Shown: positions 48,589-56,880 of the stretch, piece by piece | How the letters are laid out: every line of letters starts with the position of its first letter | Numbering within the stretch: position 1 is the stretch's first letter | Source: Streptomyces sp. NBC_01754 | GTDB lineage: Bacteria; Actinomycetota; Actinomycetes; Streptomycetales; Streptomycetaceae | NCBI RefSeq assembly: GCF_035918015.1 | Contig: NZ_CP109132.1 | Location: forward strand, 4,650,001-4,714,000 | Length of the DNA stretch: 64,000 nt | Direction of reading: 5' to 3' | Made by a program: the position numbers and the translations under genes | Notes under the pieces: generated by a model | Seen by the model: only the letters and a program-made list of their open reading frames with translations | The model's database searches: none | Told to the model about the DNA's origin: nothing

Positions 48589-49713
48589 GTGACTGAGATC
48601 GAGATCGGGCGCGGCAAGCGCGGCCGCAGGGCGTACGCGTTCGACGACATCGCCGTCGTGCCGAGCCGGCGTACCCGTGACCCGAAGGAGGTCTCGATCG
48701 CCTGGCAGATCGACGCCTACCGTTTCGAGCTGCCGTTCCTGGCCGCCCCGATGGACTCGGTGGTCTCCCCGCAGACCGCCATCCGCATCGGTGAGCTCGG
48801 CGGGCTCGGCGTGCTCAACCTGGAAGGGCTGTGGACGCGGCACGAGGACCCGCAGCCGCTGCTGGACGAGATCGCGGAGATGCCGGTCGAGAGCGCGACC
48901 CGACGGCTCCAGGAGATCTACTCCGCCCCCATCCAGGAGGAGCTGATCGGCCGGCGCCTCAAGGAGGTGCGGGACTCCGGCGTCGTGACCGCCGCCGCGC
49001 TCTCGCCGCAGCGCACCGCGCAGTTCTCCAAGGCGGTCGTCGACGCGGGCGTGGACATCTTCGTCATCCGCGGTACGACGGTCTCCGCCGAGCACGTCTC
49101 GGGGGCGGCCGAGCCGCTCAACCTCAAGCAGTTCATCTACGAACTGGACGTCCCGGTGATCGTCGGCGGCTGCGCCACGTACACCGCCGCCCTGCACCTG
49201 ATGCGGACCGGCGCCGCCGGTGTCCTCGTCGGTTTCGGCGGCGGCGCCGCGCACACCACGCGCAACGTCTTCGGCATCCAGGTCCCCATGGCGACCGCGG
49301 TCGCGGATGTGGCCGGGGCCCGCCGTGACTACATGGACGAGTCGGGCGGCCGGTACGTGCACGTCATCGCGGACGGCGGCGTCGGCTGGTCCGGGGACCT
49401 GCCGAAGGCCATCGCCTGCGGTGCGGACGCCGTGATGATGGGCTCCCCGCTGGCCCGTGCCACGGACGCGCCCGGCCGCGGCCGGCACTGGGGCATGGAG
49501 GCCGTCCACGAGGACGTGCCGCGCGGCAAGCTGGTCGACCTGGGCTCCGTCGGTACCACCGAGGAGGTCCTGACCGGTCCGTCGCACAACCCCGACGGCT
49601 CGATGAACATCTTCGGCGCCCTGCGCCGCGCGATGGCCACCACGGGCTACAGCGACCTCAAGGAGTTCCAGCGCGTCGAGGTGACGGTGGCGGACGCGCA
49701 GCACAGCCGCTGA
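48589..49713 (+). CDS. guaB3: GuaB3 family IMP dehydrogenase-related protein
   Basis: 374 residues. IMPDH-like barrel without CBS domains: AYAFDDIAVVPSRRTRDPKE, LGVLNLEGLW, GGCATYTAALHLMRTGAAG, HVIADGGVGWSGDLPKAIA. Where guaB has GSICTTR this protein reads GGAAHTTRN, with His222 at the catalytic Cys position, so ordinary IMPDH chemistry is doubtful. Universally paired with guaB in actinobacteria. Confidence 0.92.
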   Translation: MTEIEIGRGKRGRRAYAFDDIAVVPSRRTRDPKEVSIAWQIDAYRFELPFLAAPMDSVVSPQTAIRIGELGGLGVLNLEGLWTRHEDPQPLLDEIAEMPVESATRRLQEIYSAPIQEELIGRRLKEVRDSGVVTAAALSPQRTAQFSKAVVDAGVDIFVIRGTTVSAEHVSGAAEPLNLKQFIYELDVPVIVGGCATYTAALHLMRTGAAGVLVGFGGGAAHTTRNVFGIQVPMATAVADVAGARRDYMDESGGRYVHVIADGGVGWSGDLPKAIACGADAVMMGSPLARATDAPGRGRHWGMEAVHEDVPRGKLVDLGSVGTTEEVLTGPSHNPDGSMNIFGALRRAMATTGYSDLKEFQRVEVTVADAQHSR

Positions 49714-49722
49714 CCTCGCGTT

Positions 49723-49778
49723 CCCACATACGGGAGGGGCCGGACCGCAGCCGCGGTCCGGCCCCTCCCGTATGTGGG
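49723..49778. terminator. Very strong bidirectional terminator after guaB3
   Basis: 26-bp perfect stem (49723-49748 with 49753-49778) and 4-base loop between the convergent guaB3 and the membrane protein gene. Confidence 0.88.
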
Positions 49779-49788
49779 GCCGGCTCGC

Positions 49789-50436
49789 TCAGCCGGCGAC
49801 CTTCTTGGCGGTCGAGAAGGCGGCGAACCCGGCGATCGCGAAGAAGACGAAGCTGATGACGTCGGCGTCGGCCTTCCACGCCTCGTGCAGGATGTCGAAG
49901 TGGTCGAGGAACATCTCGGAGACGGTGACCGGTATCGGCGCGACCTTGGTGGCGATGATCGCCTCGCCGAGCAGTTGGCCGACGTAGACGCCCGCCAGCG
50001 CGAGGACGGCGCCGACGGCGGGCAGGACGGGGTTGCGACCGCCGGCCTTGCTCGCGGCGAAGCCGACCAGGACGCCGACACCGACGGCCGCGTATCCGAT
50101 CTGGCGTTCGGTGGCGCCGATGATCCAGCCGTAGGCGCCCGCGGCGACGAGAGTGGCGACGACGGCGGCGAGCAGGCCGAGCCCCAGGTTGTTGCGCACC
50201 GGCGGCGCCGGTGCGAACGGGTTGCCACCGCCGAACTGGCCCGGCTGCGCCGGCTGGCCGGGCTGCTGGCCCGCGAACGGGTTGCCGGTGGGTGCGGCCG
50301 GTCCGCCGCCCGGAGGGTTCTGGTCCGGCGCCGGAGGGGCCGCGGGCTGCCCGGCCGCGTACGGGTTGCCGTCGACGGGTCTGCCGTCGTGCGGCGGCTG
50401 CTGGGGCGGGTTCGACGGCTGGACGGGCTGGCTCAT
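49789..50436 (-). CDS. Proline-rich membrane protein, unknown function
   Basis: 215 residues from ATG at 50436. The first 80 residues are Pro/Gln/Gly/Asn-rich (repeated NPFA, QPGQPAQPG), followed by membrane segments near 83-103, 110-127, 131-155 and 190-212. Common architecture in Streptomyces; no function is known to me. Confidence 0.75.
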   Translation of the reverse strand: MSQPVQPSNPPQQPPHDGRPVDGNPYAAGQPAAPPAPDQNPPGGGPAAPTGNPFAGQQPGQPAQPGQFGGGNPFAPAPPVRNNLGLGLLAAVVATLVAAGAYGWIIGATERQIGYAAVGVGVLVGFAASKAGGRNPVLPAVGAVLALAGVYVGQLLGEAIIATKVAPIPVTVSEMFLDHFDILHEAWKADADVISFVFFAIAGFAAFSTAKKVAG

Positions 50437-50595
50437 GGTGCTTTTCCCCCTGGGACGCATGCGCACGCTGCCGGTGCGCACTTCGCTGAGCGGTGAATGA
50501 CGCCGCAGGCTAGCAGCCCGGACCCGCACAGGGCACCGGTGATACGCGCGGTCCACGGTGTCCGGGGTGTGCCCCGGACCTCGGCGGGCGGGCCG

Positions 50596-51858
50596 TCAGA
50601 GCCGGTGCGCGGCGCCCGCGGGGGTGGCTCCCCTCGTGTCCAGGAGGAGTTGGGCCTTCACGGCCAGGCCCTGGAGGTCGTACGTACGGTGGTGCTGGAG
50701 GAGCACCGTAAGATCGGCGCCGGCGGCCGCCTCGTACAGGGAGTCGGCGCGCGGGACGGGCACGTCGCGTACCCGCCAGTCCAGGACATGGGGGTCGTGG
50801 TAGCCGGTCTGGGCGCCCATGTCCATGAGCCGGCTCGCGATCTCACGGGCGGGGGACGCCTCCTGGTCGGCGAGGTCAGGCCGGTAGGTGACGCCGAGCA
50901 GCAGCACCCGGGCGCCCCGGACGGACTTGCCGTGCTCGTTCAGCAGGGTCGCGCAGCGCTGGATCACATAGCCCGGCATCCGGTCGTTGATCTCCTTGGC
51001 CAGCGAGACCATGCGCAGTGGGTGGCCGGGGGTGCGGCTGTCGTAAGGGAAGTAGCCGGGGTCCACCGGGACACCGTGGCCGCCGACGCCGGGTCCCGGG
51101 CGGAAGGGCTGAAAGCCGAAGGGCTTGGTCTCGGCGCACCTGATGACGTCCCAGAGGTCGACCCCGAGGTCGTGGCAGAGCACCGCCATCTCGTTGACCA
51201 GCGCGATGTTGACGTGTCGGAAGTTGGTCTCGAGGACCTTGGTCATCTCGGCCTCGCGTGTCCCCCTGGCACGGACCACCTTGTCGGTGAGCCGGCCGTA
51301 GAAGGCGGCGGCGGACTCGGTGCAGGCGGGCGTGAGACCGCCGATGACCTTGGGGGTGTTGGCGAGGACATGGGTGCGGTTGCCCGGGTCGAGCCGGCCG
51401 GGGGAGTGGGCGAGATGGAAGTCGCGTCCGGCTCGCAGGCCGGAGCCCTCCTCCAGGACGGGCCGTACCACGTTCTCGGTGGTGCCGGGCGGTACGGCCG
51501 ACTCCACCAGGACGGTGGTGTGCGGGCGCAGCCGGGCGGCCAGGGCGCGGGTCGCGTCGGTGACGGCGCCGAGGTCGAGGGTGCGGTCGGGGCCCAGCGG
51601 GGTGGGGGCGCAGATCGCGGCGGTACGGACCCGGCCGAGTTCGGCGGGGTCGGCGGTGGTCCGGAAGCCTCCCGAGAGCATGCGGCGGACGTCGGAGGCG
51701 CTGAGGGACCCCTCGACCGGAGTACGCCCGGCGGAGAGTTCGGCGTGGGGGCGCGGGTCGGTGTCGTATCCGACGGTGTGGATCCCCGCGGCGACGGCCG
51801 CCTGGGCGAGAGGCAGGCCGAGGTGGCCGAGTCCGATGACAGCCAGGTCTGCGGGCAT
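50596..51858 (-). CDS. Nucleotide sugar dehydrogenase homologue lacking the catalytic Cys
   Basis: 420 residues from ATG at 51858. UDP-glucose/UDP-ManNAc dehydrogenase family: NAD-binding VIGLGHLGLPLAQAAVAAG, LVESAVPPGTTENVV, KVLETNFRHVNIALVNEMA, FRPGPGVGG and the C-terminal LLGVTYRPDLADQEASPA. The active-site motif, usually GGHC(I/V)P, reads GGHGVP: the nucleophilic Cys is Gly262. Such a protein could not complete the thioester-dependent oxidation to the acid. Divergent from glpD across a 426-bp gap. Confidence 0.85.
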   Translation of the reverse strand: MPADLAVIGLGHLGLPLAQAAVAAGIHTVGYDTDPRPHAELSAGRTPVEGSLSASDVRRMLSGGFRTTADPAELGRVRTAAICAPTPLGPDRTLDLGAVTDATRALAARLRPHTTVLVESAVPPGTTENVVRPVLEEGSGLRAGRDFHLAHSPGRLDPGNRTHVLANTPKVIGGLTPACTESAAAFYGRLTDKVVRARGTREAEMTKVLETNFRHVNIALVNEMAVLCHDLGVDLWDVIRCAETKPFGFQPFRPGPGVGGHGVPVDPGYFPYDSRTPGHPLRMVSLAKEINDRMPGYVIQRCATLLNEHGKSVRGARVLLLGVTYRPDLADQEASPAREIASRLMDMGAQTGYHDPHVLDWRVRDVPVPRADSLYEAAAGADLTVLLQHHRTYDLQGLAVKAQLLLDTRGATPAGAAHRL

Positions 51859-52080
51859 TGGAGGGCCGTCCTTCCCTAGGGCCGTTCGTGTGGACCGTGC
51901 CGGGCTCGCGGTCCCGGCACGTACATCTACCGCGTTCTCCCCCGCCGCCTCCCGGCCGCCCGCTCCGGGCCCCGCTTCCCGGTCCGGCGGGTCCGGTCGG
52001 TCCGGCTGGTCCAGGCGAAACGCATTAAGCCCAGGAGCCGGAACGCGCAAGTGCTGAGGACAGCGCAATGTCACACTAGG

Positions 52081-52103
52081 CTTATATATGACCTATATGT
52101 CGC
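52081..52103. promoter_or_regulatory. AT-rich patch with repeated TATATG
   Basis: CTTATATATGACCTATATGT is the one AT-rich stretch in the 426-base region between the sugar dehydrogenase and glpD. TATATG occurs twice, 9 bp apart. Promoter- or operator-like; nothing else is recognisable in the region. Confidence 0.4.
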
Positions 52104-52284
52104 ATGTTGGGGGTCTGAGGGGCCGGGTGTTGTCCACAGGCGGTGGCTGAAGTCGCGCACCGCGGACAGAATCGGAGGGTGGGTACAGCCGCCGGCCGCG
52201 TGGCCGGCCCTGCCCCACGCCGGAAGCACCCTGATGGCCGGAGCACCGGGAACGCCGGAGCGCCGGGAATACCGGGAGGCAGCA

Positions 52285-53991
52285 GTGAGGACAGCGACAC
52301 TGGGACCCGCGGAGCGCGCCGAGGCGCTGGCCGCGATGGCCGAGCGCGAACTGGACGTGCTGGTCGTGGGGGCGGGGGTGGTCGGGGCCGGGACCGCGCT
52401 GGACGCCGCCACCAGAGGACTCTCGACCGGTCTCGTGGAGGCGCGTGACTGGGCGTCGGGCACGTCCAGCAGGTCGAGCAAGCTGATCCACGGCGGGCTG
52501 CGCTACCTGGAGATGCTGGACTTCGCGCTCGTACGGGAGGCGCTGAAGGAGCGTGGACTGCTCCTGGAGCGGTTGGCCCCCCACCTGGTGAAACCCGTCC
52601 CGTTCCTCTACCCGTTGCAGCACAAGGGGTGGGAGCGGCTGTACGCGGGCTCGGGCGTCGCGCTGTACGACGCGATGTCGGTCTCCTCGGGCCACGGCCG
52701 CGGGCTGCCCGTGCACCGCCACCTCTCACGCCGGCACGCGCTGCGCGTCGCACCGGCCCTGCGCAAGGACGCCCTGGTCGGGGCCCTCCAGTACTACGAC
52801 GCCCAGATGGACGACGCCCGCTATGTGGCGACCCTGGTCCGCACGGCCGCCGGCTACGGCGCACACGTGGCGAACGGGGCCCGGGTCACCGGCTTCCTGC
52901 GGGAGGGCGAGCGGGTCGTCGGCGCCCGGGTGCAGGACGTCGAAGGCGGCGGCGAGTACGAGGTCAGGGCCAAACAGGTGGTCAACGCGACCGGGGTGTG
53001 GACGGACGACACCCAGGCGCTCATCGGCGAGCGCGGGCAGTTCCACGTGCGGGCGTCCAAGGGCATCCACCTCGTCGTGCCGAAGGACCGCATCCACTCC
53101 ACGACCGGGCTGATCCTGCGGACCGAGAAGTCCGTCCTCTTCGTGATCCCCTGGGGGCGGCACTGGATCATCGGTACCACCGACACCGACTGGGACCTGG
53201 ACAAGGCGCACCCGGCCGCGTCCAGCGCCGACATCGACTACCTGCTCGAACACGTCAACTCGGTGCTCAACGTGCCCCTGGGCAGGGACGACGTCGAGGG
53301 CGTCTACGCGGGGCTGCGCCCCCTGCTGGCCGGCGAGTCGGACGCGACGAGCAAGCTGTCCCGGGAGCACACGGTGGCCCATCCGGCGCCAGGCCTTGTG
53401 GTGGTGGCCGGCGGCAAGTACACGACGTACCGGGTGATGGCGAAGGACGCGGTGGACGAGGCGGTGCACGGGCTGGACCAGCGGGTGGCCCAGTGCGTCA
53501 CGGAGGACGTGCCGCTGCTCGGTGCCGAGGGGTACCGCGCCCTGTGGAACGCCCGGGCGAGGATCGCCGCCCGTACGGGGCTGCACGTCGTCCGGGTGGA
53601 GCACCTGCTCAACCGGTACGGCTCGATGACCGAGGAGGTCCTGGACCTGGTCGAGGCCGACGCGACGCTCGGCGAACCGCTGGCCGGGGCGGACGACTAC
53701 CTGCGGGCCGAGGTCGTCTACGCCGCCTCGCACGAGGGCGCCCGCCATCTCGACGACGTACTGACGCGGCGCACCCGGATCTCCATCGAGACCTTCGACC
53801 GGGGCACCCGCTGTGCGCGCGAGTGCGCGGACCTGATGGCGCCGGTGCTGGGATGGGACACGAGCCGGGTCGAACGGGAGGTCGAGCACTACCGCAAGCG
53901 GGTCGAGGCGGAGCGGGAGTCGCAGCGGCAGCCCGACGACCTGACGGCCGACGCGGCACGGCTGGGGGCACCTGACATCGCGCTTCACTAG
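52285..53991 (+). CDS. glpD: Glycerol-3-phosphate dehydrogenase (FAD)
   Basis: 568 residues from GTG at 52285 (CGGGAGG upstream). FAD motif VVGAGVVGAGTALDAA, GTSSRSSKLIHGGLRYLE, VVNATGVWTD, GIHLVVPKDRI, FVIPWGRHWIIGTTDTDWD and the C-terminal domain with GGKYTTYR. Oxidises glycerol 3-phosphate to dihydroxyacetone phosphate at the membrane, feeding electrons to quinone. Confidence 0.95.
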   Translation: MRTATLGPAERAEALAAMAERELDVLVVGAGVVGAGTALDAATRGLSTGLVEARDWASGTSSRSSKLIHGGLRYLEMLDFALVREALKERGLLLERLAPHLVKPVPFLYPLQHKGWERLYAGSGVALYDAMSVSSGHGRGLPVHRHLSRRHALRVAPALRKDALVGALQYYDAQMDDARYVATLVRTAAGYGAHVANGARVTGFLREGERVVGARVQDVEGGGEYEVRAKQVVNATGVWTDDTQALIGERGQFHVRASKGIHLVVPKDRIHSTTGLILRTEKSVLFVIPWGRHWIIGTTDTDWDLDKAHPAASSADIDYLLEHVNSVLNVPLGRDDVEGVYAGLRPLLAGESDATSKLSREHTVAHPAPGLVVVAGGKYTTYRVMAKDAVDEAVHGLDQRVAQCVTEDVPLLGAEGYRALWNARARIAARTGLHVVRVEHLLNRYGSMTEEVLDLVEADATLGEPLAGADDYLRAEVVYAASHEGARHLDDVLTRRTRISIETFDRGTRCARECADLMAPVLGWDTSRVEREVEHYRKRVEAERESQRQPDDLTADAARLGAPDIALH

Positions 53992-54551
53992 GCGGTCCGG
54001 CGACACGGCCCCGGGTCGGCGGGGTTCGGGCCTGGGCCGGCGTCAGGCGTGCGGGCGGTGTGACGCGGTGGCCGTCCAGGCCGTGACCGGGTGTCAGGCC
54101 CGGCAGGGACCGCTCGACGGTGTCGCGGCTTCAGCCTCGTCTCCGCGGCGAGTTGGAGTACGACGCACGCCACCGACGCGTTGGCGACGCTGCCCGTCCG
54201 GAAGTGGTCGCCGGCCGAGACGGCGGACCCGGCCGAGCGGCAGGTCGCGTGGGGAGCGGAGGACCTGTCGTCGGACAGAAGGGCGGCCGCGGGTGCCCGC
54301 CCCTCGACTACGAGCCGTCCGAGGGAGGACGATGCGGGGGGCGTGGTGTGGTTCGCCGGGCGGGCTCGAGGTTCCCAGGGCGGGCAGGACCAGCACCGAC
54401 GGGGCGGCGAACGGCGCCCCGGACGTCGGCACGGCCGGGGGCTCCTTCCTCCGGCCCCGTCATGACCGAGCCCGGCCCCGGGACCATGGCCGGTCCCGGG
54501 GTGAGAGACAATGAACGCTCTGCCAGGGCGGGTTGATCGCAGAGGGGACGC
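53992..54551. other. Gene-free 560-bp gap before the kinase cluster
   Basis: Short open frames exist on both strands but without good ribosome sites or recognisable sequence. I see no clear hairpin or repeat. A promoter for the kinase at 54552 is presumably near 54480-54530. Confidence 0.5.
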
Positions 54552-56684
54552 ATGTCGGAGGCGGAGCAGGCACGGGAGCCCCAACGGGACAAAGAAGGGC
54601 GTCTTCTCGCGGGGCGGTACCGGCTGGGGGAGGTGCTCGGCCGCGGCGGCATGGGCACCGTCTGGCGCGCAGCGGACGAGACGCTGGGGCGCACGGTTGC
54701 CGTCAAGGAACTGCGGTTCCCCTCGGCCATCGACGAGGACGAGAAGCGCCGGCTGATCACTCGAACCCTGCGCGAGGCGAAGGCGATCGCGAGGATCCGC
54801 AACACCAGTGCGGTGACCGTCTACGACGTGGTCGACGAGGACGACCGGCCGTGGATCGTCATGGAGCTGATCGAGGGTAAGTCGCTGGCCGAGGTGATCC
54901 GCGAGGACGGGACGCTGACGCCCGGACGTGCGGCGGAGGTCGGTCTGGCCATCCTCGACGTACTGCGCTCGGCGCACCGCGAGGGCATCCTGCACCGCGA
55001 CGTGAAGCCGTCCAACGTGCTGATCTCCGAGGACGGCCGGGTCGTCCTCACCGACTTCGGCATCGCCCAGGTCGAGGGCGACCCCTCCGTGACCTCGACG
55101 GGCATGCTGGTCGGCGCGCCCTCGTACATCTCGCCGGAACGGGCCCGTGGCCACAAGCCGGGACCGCCGGCCGACCTGTGGTCGCTCGGCGGACTGCTGT
55201 ACGCGAGCGTCGAGGGCTGCCCGCCGTACGACAAGGGCTCCGCCATCGCCACGCTGACGGCGGTGATGACCGAACCGGTGGACCCCCCGAAGAACGCGGG
55301 ACCGCTGACGGAGGTCATCTACGGCCTGCTGGTCCGGGATCCCGGGCAGCGGCTGGACGACGCCGGTGCGCGGGCACTGCTCAACAAGGTGATCAACGCG
55401 CCGGAGGCTCCCCCCGCTCCCCCGGCCGACGCCACCCAGGTCATGGCCCTGCCCGGTACCCCCGGTCCCGAAGGCGGGCAGCAGGGCGGGAAGGCCACCG
55501 GACGGAAGAAGGCCGCGGGCGCGGCTGCCGCGGGTGCCGCCGCCGGGCTCGCGGGCGGTGGCGTCGCGGGCGCGAAGGGTGCTGCGGGCCCCGCCGCCGG
55601 CGCGGTGACCGGTTCCGCGGGTACGGCGGGTACGGGCGGCGTCCTGGCCGGGGGCCGGGCGGGCGGTGCCGGAGCGGGCTCGGTGGCGGGCACCGTAGCC
55701 GGTTCCACTTCCACGTCCGGTTCCGGTACGGGGGAGGGTACCCGGGATCGGCTGCGCGGCGCCCTGCGGTCCGCCCGGAACGCCAGGACACCCGCCGTGG
55801 CAGCCACCTCGGCCTCGGCCTCGGCCTCCGCACCGCGCCCTCCGGGCGGCACGCCCGCCTCCGCCCGCGCGTCGATCACCGACGTCGTGCCGCGCCGGAC
55901 CCTGGCGATCATCGCCGGGGTCGTGGTGCTCGCGGTGCTCGGTACGATCCTCGCGCTCACCCTCGGCGGAGGTGGGAAGGGCGACCAGTCGGACGGTGCG
56001 GCCAAGGGCGACGCCTCGTCGGCCGGTGCGACGGCGGGCGGGGACACCGGAGGCGGCTCCGGCAAGGACGACACGTCCGGGGGCGGCAAGGAGACGGACG
56101 CGGACGGGCAGAAGGACGGGCAGAAGGACGGGCAGGGCCAGGACACCGGCGAAGCGTCCGGCGACGCCTCGCAGCCGGGCCAGGAATCCGACGCCCCCGA
56201 GACCGGCGCACCGGCCCCCGACGCGCTGCCGGCCGGGTTCAAGAAGGTCACCGACAAGCGGTTCCACTTCACCATGGCGATGCCCGAGGACTTCTCGTTC
56301 GACCGGGTGGCGGGCCAGAACTCCGGTGGCATCTACAACAAGGGCGGCGGATTCCCACGGGTGCAGGTCGACTACAACGCGTCGCCCAAGGACGACGCGG
56401 CGGCGGCCTGGAGCGCGGCGGTCGCCGGCACCCGGAGCCTCAGCAACGGCTACAAGCACATCAGCATCAAGCCGGTCAAGTACAACGGTTACCCCACCGT
56501 CGCCGACTGGCAGTTCTCGCGCGTGCACGACGGGGTCCGGATCAGGGTGCTCAACCGGGGCTTCAAGGTCGACGCCGCCCGCGGTTACTCGATCATGATC
56601 AGCTGCAAGGAGAGCGAGTGGGACGGCGCGGAGTGCACCACGCTGCGTGAGACGGCGTTCGCCACGTTCGTGCCCACCGCCTGA
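54552..56684 (+). CDS. Membrane Ser/Thr protein kinase (PASTA-less)
   Basis: 710 residues. Cytoplasmic kinase domain (about 20-280): LGEVLGRGGMGTVW, VAVKEL, catalytic HRDVKPSN (Asp150), DFG at Asp168, GAPSYISPERARG. Then a low-complexity Ala/Gly/Pro linker, TM helix LAIIAGVVVLAVLGTILALT near 455, a Gly/Asp/Lys-rich stalk, and an extracellular domain (about 555-710) starting GFKKVTDKRFHFTMAMPEDF. The same extracellular fold ends the next two genes. Confidence 0.92.
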   Translation: MSEAEQAREPQRDKEGRLLAGRYRLGEVLGRGGMGTVWRAADETLGRTVAVKELRFPSAIDEDEKRRLITRTLREAKAIARIRNTSAVTVYDVVDEDDRPWIVMELIEGKSLAEVIREDGTLTPGRAAEVGLAILDVLRSAHREGILHRDVKPSNVLISEDGRVVLTDFGIAQVEGDPSVTSTGMLVGAPSYISPERARGHKPGPPADLWSLGGLLYASVEGCPPYDKGSAIATLTAVMTEPVDPPKNAGPLTEVIYGLLVRDPGQRLDDAGARALLNKVINAPEAPPAPPADATQVMALPGTPGPEGGQQGGKATGRKKAAGAAAAGAAAGLAGGGVAGAKGAAGPAAGAVTGSAGTAGTGGVLAGGRAGGAGAGSVAGTVAGSTSTSGSGTGEGTRDRLRGALRSARNARTPAVAATSASASASAPRPPGGTPASARASITDVVPRRTLAIIAGVVVLAVLGTILALTLGGGGKGDQSDGAAKGDASSAGATAGGDTGGGSGKDDTSGGGKETDADGQKDGQKDGQGQDTGEASGDASQPGQESDAPETGAPAPDALPAGFKKVTDKRFHFTMAMPEDFSFDRVAGQNSGGIYNKGGGFPRVQVDYNASPKDDAAAAWSAAVAGTRSLSNGYKHISIKPVKYNGYPTVADWQFSRVHDGVRIRVLNRGFKVDAARGYSIMISCKESEWDGAECTTLRETAFATFVPTA

Positions 56685-56799
56685 CGGCTCGTCGGACAAC
56701 GCGACACCGAGGGACGCCGGGTTGCCCCGACCCGGCCGCGCGTCGGCGACTTGCCACGTATCGTGAGAGGCCATGGACCGTAAGCATTCGGGACCATGG

Positions 56800-56830
56800 G
56801 TCAATTGCACAGCAAGTGACCGCAATTGAC
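56800..56830. promoter_or_regulatory. Inverted repeat GTCAATTGC / GCAATTGAC before the pseudokinase
   Basis: Perfect 9-bp arms (56800-56808, 56822-56830), 13-base spacer, ending 50 bases before the start at 56881. Operator-like for an unknown regulator. Confidence 0.5.
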
Positions 56831-56880
56831 GGTTTGATCGGTCTCCGTGACCGGGAGACCGAGCGCTCTGGGGAGGCCTC

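Noticed and set aside
54091..54465. 124-codon plus-strand frame in the gap after glpD
   Set aside because: No ribosome site, no recognisable sequence and a comparable frame on the other strand; not supported as a gene.
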